NCBI GenBank assembly: GCA_030530205.1
Contig: JAUMVK010000021.1
Coordinates: 1 to 64,000 of the forward strand
Source of the DNA: RGIG3701 sp030530205
GTDB lineage: Bacteria > Planctomycetota > Planctomycetia > Pirellulales > Thermoguttaceae
Direction of reading: 5' to 3'
DNA length: 64,000 bases
Shown here: in pieces, positions 60,147 to 64,000 of the stretch
Layout: the number at the start of each line of letters is the position of its first letter
How positions within the stretch are numbered: position 1 is the first letter of the stretch
Position numbers and translations under genes: made by a program
Notes under the pieces: model-generated
The model's input: the letters and a program-made list of their open reading frames with translations, nothing else
What the model was told of the DNA's origin: nothing
Databases searched by the model: none

Positions 60147-60995
60147 ATGCTCCCGAAATACCTGATTTTTGGCTCTAAAGGCCAGCTAGGTTCCGAATTT
60201 ACCCGCCGGCTCGGCGAACGCGCTTTTCCTGTCGATCTGCCGGACGGTAATATTACGGACTTTTATGCAGTTGAGGAACTTCTCGACGCGATAAAACCCG
60301 CTGCGGTCCTGAACGCCGCCGCCTTCACCGCAGTGGATGCAGCCCAGCAGCAGCCGGCCATCTGCCGCCGGGTGAACGCTCTGGGCCCTCTGAATCTCGC
60401 GCGGGCCTGCGAGAAACGCGGCCTTCCGCTCGTTCACATCAGTACGGACTACGTATTTTGCGGCACGAAAAAACGCTCGCCCCTGACGGAAACCGACGAA
60501 CCGGCCCCCGAGGGGGTGTATGCCGTGACCAAATTCGAGGGCGAGCAGAACATTCAGAAAACCCACGAAAAGCACCTGATCCTGCGCACCTGCGGCCTGT
60601 ACGGGAAGCTCGGTGCGAACACGGCGGGGAACTTCGTCGAGACGATGCGCAAACTCGGCTCCTCGCGCAAAAACCTCCGCATCGTGAACGACCAGCGCTG
60701 CACGCCGACCTGGATCCCGAATCTGGCGCGCGCCGCCGTCTGGCTTCTCGAAAACGAAAAGTGGGGCCTTTACCACCTGACCGACTCGGGCGAGACGACC
60801 TGGTTCGACTTCGCGCACGAGATTTTCCGTCTCTGCGGCCTGACCCCTGAAGTCGGCCCGATCAGCACGGCGGAATGGAACGCCCCGGCCCCACGTCCCC
60901 TTTACAGTGTGCTGGATTGCGGCAAATACCACGCCCTTGGCGGCCCCGCAATGCCGGACTGGCATGAATCCCTCGCGAAATATTTGGAATTTTGA
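60147..60995 (+). CDS. rmlD: dTDP-4-dehydrorhamnose reductase
   Basis: A 282-residue short-chain reductase, last step of dTDP-L-rhamnose synthesis. The Rossmann loop is LIFGSKGQLGSEFTRRL. VLNAAAFTAVDAAQQQPAIC and HISTDYVFCG are typical RmlD blocks, and the catalytic YxxxK is in GVYAVTKFEGEQ. LRTCGLYGKLGANTAGNFVE and DQRCTPTWIPNLARA complete the substrate region. The ATG at 60147 has no purine-rich ribosome site. The other rml genes are not in the window. A secreted-protein gene follows after 7 bases, probably in the same operon. Confidence 0.92.
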   Translation: MLPKYLIFGSKGQLGSEFTRRLGERAFPVDLPDGNITDFYAVEELLDAIKPAAVLNAAAFTAVDAAQQQPAICRRVNALGPLNLARACEKRGLPLVHISTDYVFCGTKKRSPLTETDEPAPEGVYAVTKFEGEQNIQKTHEKHLILRTCGLYGKLGANTAGNFVETMRKLGSSRKNLRIVNDQRCTPTWIPNLARAAVWLLENEKWGLYHLTDSGETTWFDFAHEIFRLCGLTPEVGPISTAEWNAPAPRPLYSVLDCGKYHALGGPAMPDWHESLAKYLEF

Positions 60996-61002
60996 AGAAA
61001 TA

Positions 61003-62268
61003 ATGAAACGTTTCCTGCTCATTTTGACGTTCCTTTTGCTCCCTGGATTTGCGCTGGCGCAGAGCCCCGAGGAAGTGAACGCTTTGGTGAAAAACCTGAC
61101 CAGCCCGTCCGCGGCGAAGCGTGCGGCGGCTGAAAAGGGGCTTTTGGAGCTTGGGCCGGGGATTTTGCCGCTTCTCCCTGATTCGGTCCGCTCACCCGAG
61201 GCGAAAATGCGCCTGAACCGGGTCCGGCTGGAACTGGAGCGTCAGGTCGCTGAGGACTCGCTCAAGGCGGGAGTCGTCACGTTTCCCGAGGATTACACTT
61301 CCGGGAGCGCCGCGGAAATGCTCGCTCTGGCTGCGAAACAGACGGGGAATCTGATCGAGGCCGACCTTCCTGAAAACGCCGTTTTTACGAAGCCGCAGAA
61401 TCTGGCGGCGATGGAATTCTGGCCATTCCTCGACGCTTTCTGCGATCAGCTTCACCTGGAACCGCAAGCGCTCCCCGAAAAGAAAGGGCTGAAACTCGTC
61501 CCGACAGACCGCCAGACGCCGCGTTCTGCGTACCTTCAGCCTTTTCGGCTTGAGGCGGTCCAGATGCAAAAAACCGTGGGAAATGCCGGGCTTCTTCGTC
61601 TGGAACTGGCTTGGGAGCCGCGGATACAGCCCGTTTTCGCGTACCTGAAACTGACCGAAGGTTCCTTTGACGGCGGCGAGCCGGTAAAATTCCCCGGGAC
61701 CGAATACGAAATTCTGATCGGGCAAAACGACTTCCGCGCGTTCTGCGACGTACCGCTCTCCGCCCGGCTCGTTCCTCCGGAGGCCAAAACGCTGGCGATC
61801 CGTGGGACGCTCTCGGCCGTGGCGTGCGGAGCGAGGAAAGATTTCACGTTCGACGCGCTGGACCAGAAACTCGATCGGGCCTTTACGCCTGCTTCCGCCC
61901 GAACCGCGGCGCTTTTGGTGACATTCAGCCGGCTGCGGACCGAAAAGACGAAAACGGGCACGTACCTGGCCGCGACTTTGCGCTACCGGTATGAAGAAGC
62001 GCACGAGGCGATGGAATCACACCGAACGTGGATTTATGAGAATGACGCGATGCTTCTCGGGCCGGATGGGGCGGAGATCGTGTCTGAGCGGTCAGAACTT
62101 TTGCGCCAAACTCCAAACGAGATTGCCGCAGAGATCTACTTTCCCGTGAACGACGAAATCCTGAAGGATCTGAGCGGGTGGAAACTTGTTTTCCCAAGAC
62201 CTTGCGGGATTTATGAGGTTCAAGCCCCATTTGAATTGAAGGGGATTCCTCTGGGAGGGACAAATTAA
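61003..62268 (+). CDS. Secreted protein with HEAT-like N-terminus
   Basis: A 421-residue exported protein with a signal peptide (about 1-19, PGFALAQ). Residues 22-75 look like one HEAT-type pair (ALVKNLTSPSAAKRAAAEKG, LLELGPGILPLLPD). The rest (about 90-421) has beta-rich blocks (FRLEAVQMQKTVGNAGLLRL, ELAWEPRIQPVFAYLKL) that I do not recognise. The ATG at 61003 starts the signal; an in-frame upstream start lies inside rmlD and is rejected. Co-transcription with rmlD is likely, but the link between them is not evident. Confidence 0.72.
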   Translation: MKRFLLILTFLLLPGFALAQSPEEVNALVKNLTSPSAAKRAAAEKGLLELGPGILPLLPDSVRSPEAKMRLNRVRLELERQVAEDSLKAGVVTFPEDYTSGSAAEMLALAAKQTGNLIEADLPENAVFTKPQNLAAMEFWPFLDAFCDQLHLEPQALPEKKGLKLVPTDRQTPRSAYLQPFRLEAVQMQKTVGNAGLLRLELAWEPRIQPVFAYLKLTEGSFDGGEPVKFPGTEYEILIGQNDFRAFCDVPLSARLVPPEAKTLAIRGTLSAVACGARKDFTFDALDQKLDRAFTPASARTAALLVTFSRLRTEKTKTGTYLAATLRYRYEEAHEAMESHRTWIYENDAMLLGPDGAEIVSERSELLRQTPNEIAAEIYFPVNDEILKDLSGWKLVFPRPCGIYEVQAPFELKGIPLGGTN

Positions 62269-62459
62269 ATTTTAACCAAAATATCCCATGGCATTTTTGA
62301 GGGGGATTTGTCTGTCAAAACCTGCAAAATTAAAGCACAAATTGCCCTCAAAAATTTACCCAAGTTCTCAAAAAATCATTCTATTTTCAAAAACGAGAAA
62401 ATTTTTCCTGTTTTTTCAATATTTTTCTTAAAAAATCTTTAAAATGGGGGGAAACGCAT

Positions 62460-62488
62460 TTGACATTTTCAGGAAAATATGTCATACT
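62460..62488 (+). promoter_or_regulatory. Probable promoter at the head of the hairpin-rich region
   Basis: TTGACA (62460-62465), 17 bases, CATACT (62483-62488). The following TACTATATTGG offers an alternative -10. Confidence 0.68.
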
Positions 62489-63111
62489 ATATTGGTTAAG
62501 GGGAACCGAAACCCAAAAGTAAGCAAATAAAAAAAGCTTCAGGGGTTAAAACCGGAACCCTCTGCAAAAAACGCAGAACTACAATAAATCGTCCTCGTTA
62601 GAGAAAATGGGAAACTTTTTTTCTTTTTTTCAGGAAAATGAAGCGAGAAAAGGGTGTTTCCCGACGATAAATTTTAGGTGAAACAGACCGTGGAAACACG
62701 GAAACGCTGAGACGTTTCAAGTTTGACCGATTCAGACGGAGGATTTCCTCTGAGGCCCTGTTGATTCAGCCTTGTGTACCTTTTGGTCGTCTTTTCGGTA
62801 ATTTGTCGCGATGAGTGACCCGGAACTGTTCGTGTTTTACGTGCTTTCACATTTTTGCAGGTTCGACCCAAGCCCACTTCAGTAAACTTTTTTTCAATAT
62901 CTCCCAGCCAGGGTAAAACCGGCCTTTAATTTTGGTTTACTGTTTGTCCAAAGCGCTTTGGTCACAACGGGAAGTGAAAGGCCCCGGTAATTAGTATTTG
63001 TTTTGTAACTGTTGGTTGGATTTGCCCGGCCAGGCATCCGCGGAGGTTAAAGGCTGCTCAGGCTGGCACTAATTGAGTGATGGAACTGTTTTTTCCATGA
63101 AGGAGATTCCC

Positions 63112-63159
63112 ATGACTTTCCAACGAGTTCGCATCTTTCCGGGTTTGGCGGGGTACTGA
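63112..63159 (+). CDS. Candidate 15-residue leader peptide
   Basis: The frame encodes MTFQRVRIFPGLAGY. An ideal AGGAG lies 6 bases before the ATG, and another in-frame ATG is at 63097. The stop codon lies inside the 5' arm of a perfect 10-bp hairpin (63150-63159 with 63167-63176), as in attenuators. The frame is not tied to any nearby gene except the mutase 390 bases on. Real translation is unproven. Confidence 0.35.
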   Translation: MTFQRVRIFPGLAGY

Positions 63160-63176
63160 CAGGATTTCAGTGCCCC
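63150..63176 (+). terminator. Hairpin over the leader-frame stop (attenuator-like)
   Basis: Arms GGGGTACTGA and TCAGTGCCCC, 7-base loop. A second small hairpin, GAAAAA/TTTTTC, follows at 63181-63198. Confidence 0.5.
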
Positions 63177-63546
63177 GGGTGAAAAATCTCCGTTTTTCAT
63201 TAACTCAAACCTCAGGAGGATAAAAAAACTTTACTATTTATGGATTGTTTCGATTAGTTTCAATCGTTGGTCCTTTTCAGAGCAGCTGAATACTGCAGAA
63301 AATACAAAAACCTTTGTGCGACGTGCCTTTATCGTCCCAGCTTTTTGCAAATTCATTTCGGAAACTTTGTTCCCTGTTCCTTGTAGGTGCTCGAGTTGAG
63401 CTTTTAGCAGTTGGAAATCCGAATAAAAAGGGTATTTTTCCCTTGCAGGCTGAGGCAATAAAAGCACGTCTAAATTTTTTAAAAACTGATTACTGACTAC
63501 TTATTTCTGCCAAGGCAGAACTCTGACAACTGATAAAACCGAACAA

Positions 63547-64000
63547 ATGAAAAAGAAAAACGCCACTCCTTTAATTATTTCCGTCTCAGGTCTTCGCGGG
63601 GAAGTGGGTTCCACACTCACGCCAGACGTCGTTCAGCGTTATATTTTCGCGTATGCGGAGTTTTTACGGCTTCAAAACCGCGACGCGGGTGGGGTTGAGG
63701 GAAAAACGGTTCTCGTTTCAAACGATGGACGTGAAAGCAGCCGGTGGATCGCGGAAGAAGTCGCACGTGGTTTTCGTGCAGGGGGCGTTAAAACTCTTGA
63801 TATTGGTGTCGCGGCCACTCCAACCCTCGGTTTTCTGGTCAAGAAATACGGCTACCCGGCCGGCGTGCAGATTTCCGCGAGTCACAACCCAAACCCGTGG
63901 AACGGAATTAAACTATTCAACTCCGATGGACGTGTAATTCCTGCCGTAAACGGTGAAAAAGTGAAGCGTTTCTACAATACACTTCTTGAGGAAGAATTCG
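63547..64000 (+). CDS. Phosphohexomutase (phosphoglucosamine/phosphomannomutase type), 3' end beyond window
   Basis: The first 151 residues of an alpha-D-phosphohexomutase. It opens with IISVSGLRGEVGSTLTPDVV, as in this superfamily. TVLVSNDGRESSRW follows, then the phosphoserine loop ISASHNPNPWNGIKLF with Ser112 as the phospho-acceptor. The substrate (glucosamine-1-P, glucose-1-P or mannose-1-P) is set by later residues that are outside the window, so no gene symbol is given. The ATG at 63547 has no clear ribosome site. The long hairpin-rich stretch upstream could be its leader. Confidence 0.88.
   Translation, partial: MKKKNATPLIISVSGLRGEVGSTLTPDVVQRYIFAYAEFLRLQNRDAGGVEGKTVLVSNDGRESSRWIAEEVARGFRAGGVKTLDIGVAATPTLGFLVKKYGYPAGVQISASHNPNPWNGIKLFNSDGRVIPAVNGEKVKRFYNTLLEEEF

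Larger units (their letters stand above)
62269..63546. other. 1.28-kb gap with promoter and many hairpins, candidate structured RNA
   Basis: No convincing protein gene. A promoter at 62460 is followed by a run of perfect small hairpins. CCGTG-GAAA-CACGG (62688-62701) has a GNRA-type tetraloop, AAACG/CGTTT is at 62702-62717, and the long-range pair CAGTAAAC/GTTTACTG is at 62880-62887 and 62935-62942. The palindrome CCAAAGCGCTTTGG is at 62948-62961. A 15-codon frame with a strong ribosome site and a hairpin over its stop is at 63112. TTCTGCC/GGCAGAA at 63504-63519 lies before the mutase gene. None matched the conserved cores of RNase P RNA, tmRNA, SRP RNA or 6S RNA that I know. Confidence 0.55.

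Noticed and set aside
62850..62880. tmRNA or tRNA T-loop (GGTTCGACCC)
   Set aside because: The stem around it does not pair, and no acceptor arm, tag reading frame or CCA end was found.
62960..63000. 5S rRNA-like stretch (GGGAAGTGAAAGGCCCC)
   Set aside because: Only a short resemblance; the rest of the 5S structure is missing on both sides.
63234..63467. Small minus-strand frame (77 codons) in the hairpin-rich gap
   Set aside because: No ribosome site or recognisable sequence; the composition is like the surrounding noncoding DNA.

Overview
The window looks like the chromosome of a planctomycete of the Pirellulales type, probably from an anaerobic, animal-gut or similar habitat. The planctomycete signs are three DUF1559 prepilin-like proteins ending in the H-X9-DG signature, a BBP7-type beta-barrel protein, an SHD1-like secreted protein, a DUF1080 protein, a surface protein built of Val/Thr-Pro-Val-Thr repeats, and a TPR protein with a MerR-like helix-turn-helix. 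LpxA implies lipid A. A HydE maturase gene points to an [FeFe] hydrogenase and anaerobic metabolism. An M60 (mucin/glycoprotein) peptidase and a GH97 glycosidase point to host or plant glycans as food. Habitat and taxonomy are inference.

Layout. 1-3.6 kb: minus-strand run of a TPR-like membrane protein, hydE and an SHD1 protein. 3.9-5.3 kb: a response regulator with its DNA-binding domain at the N-terminus, and a sensorless histidine kinase. 5.5-11.5 kb: secreted and surface proteins plus a BRCT-like/HTH/TPR protein. 11.5-16.7 kb: two zinc metallopeptidases and an adenine-type DNA methylase carrying a palindromic repeat in frame. 17-18.6 kb: an ECF sigma factor and an RNase HII-like protein. 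18.9-25.6 kb: BBP7 protein, DUF4912 protein, a secreted unknown, GH97. 25.8-28.2 kb: mannose-1-phosphate guanylyltransferase overlapping class II DAHP synthase. 28.4-30.0 kb: a small membrane protein and a charged lipoprotein. 30.2-30.4 kb: two identical tRNA-Gly genes. 30.5-35.9 kb: trigger factor, two clpP genes, aroB, homoserine dehydrogenase. 36.2-39.3 kb: two tandem DUF1559 genes and a short MnmE-like GTPase, embedded in palindromic repeats. 39.7-50.8 kb: an RND efflux pair (minus) back to back with an HlyD/ABC-2 export operon (plus). 50.9-55.4 kb: prfB, a Tyr-rich secreted peptide and a TPR/zinc-ribbon/AAA-ATPase operon. 55.9-62.3 kb: lpxA, a third DUF1559, a Tat-exported cupin, dapA, rmlD and a secreted protein. 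62.3-63.5 kb: 1.28 kb with no convincing protein gene but a promoter and many hairpins. The window ends inside a phosphohexomutase gene.

The most notable material is not in the genes. At least five families of palindromic repeat are scattered through the intergenic gaps. One 122-123 bp element occurs once between genes and once inside the open frame of the DNA methylase. Another family keeps its outer arms but exchanges its inner stem. Promoters here come in two kinds: classical TTGACA/TATAAT, and a recurrent kind in which a C-run precedes CTTG with 16-17 bp spacing to the -10. The 62.3-63.5 kb gap is the best candidate for an undescribed structured RNA or leader.

All functional calls come from motif reading and recollection of families; no searches were run.
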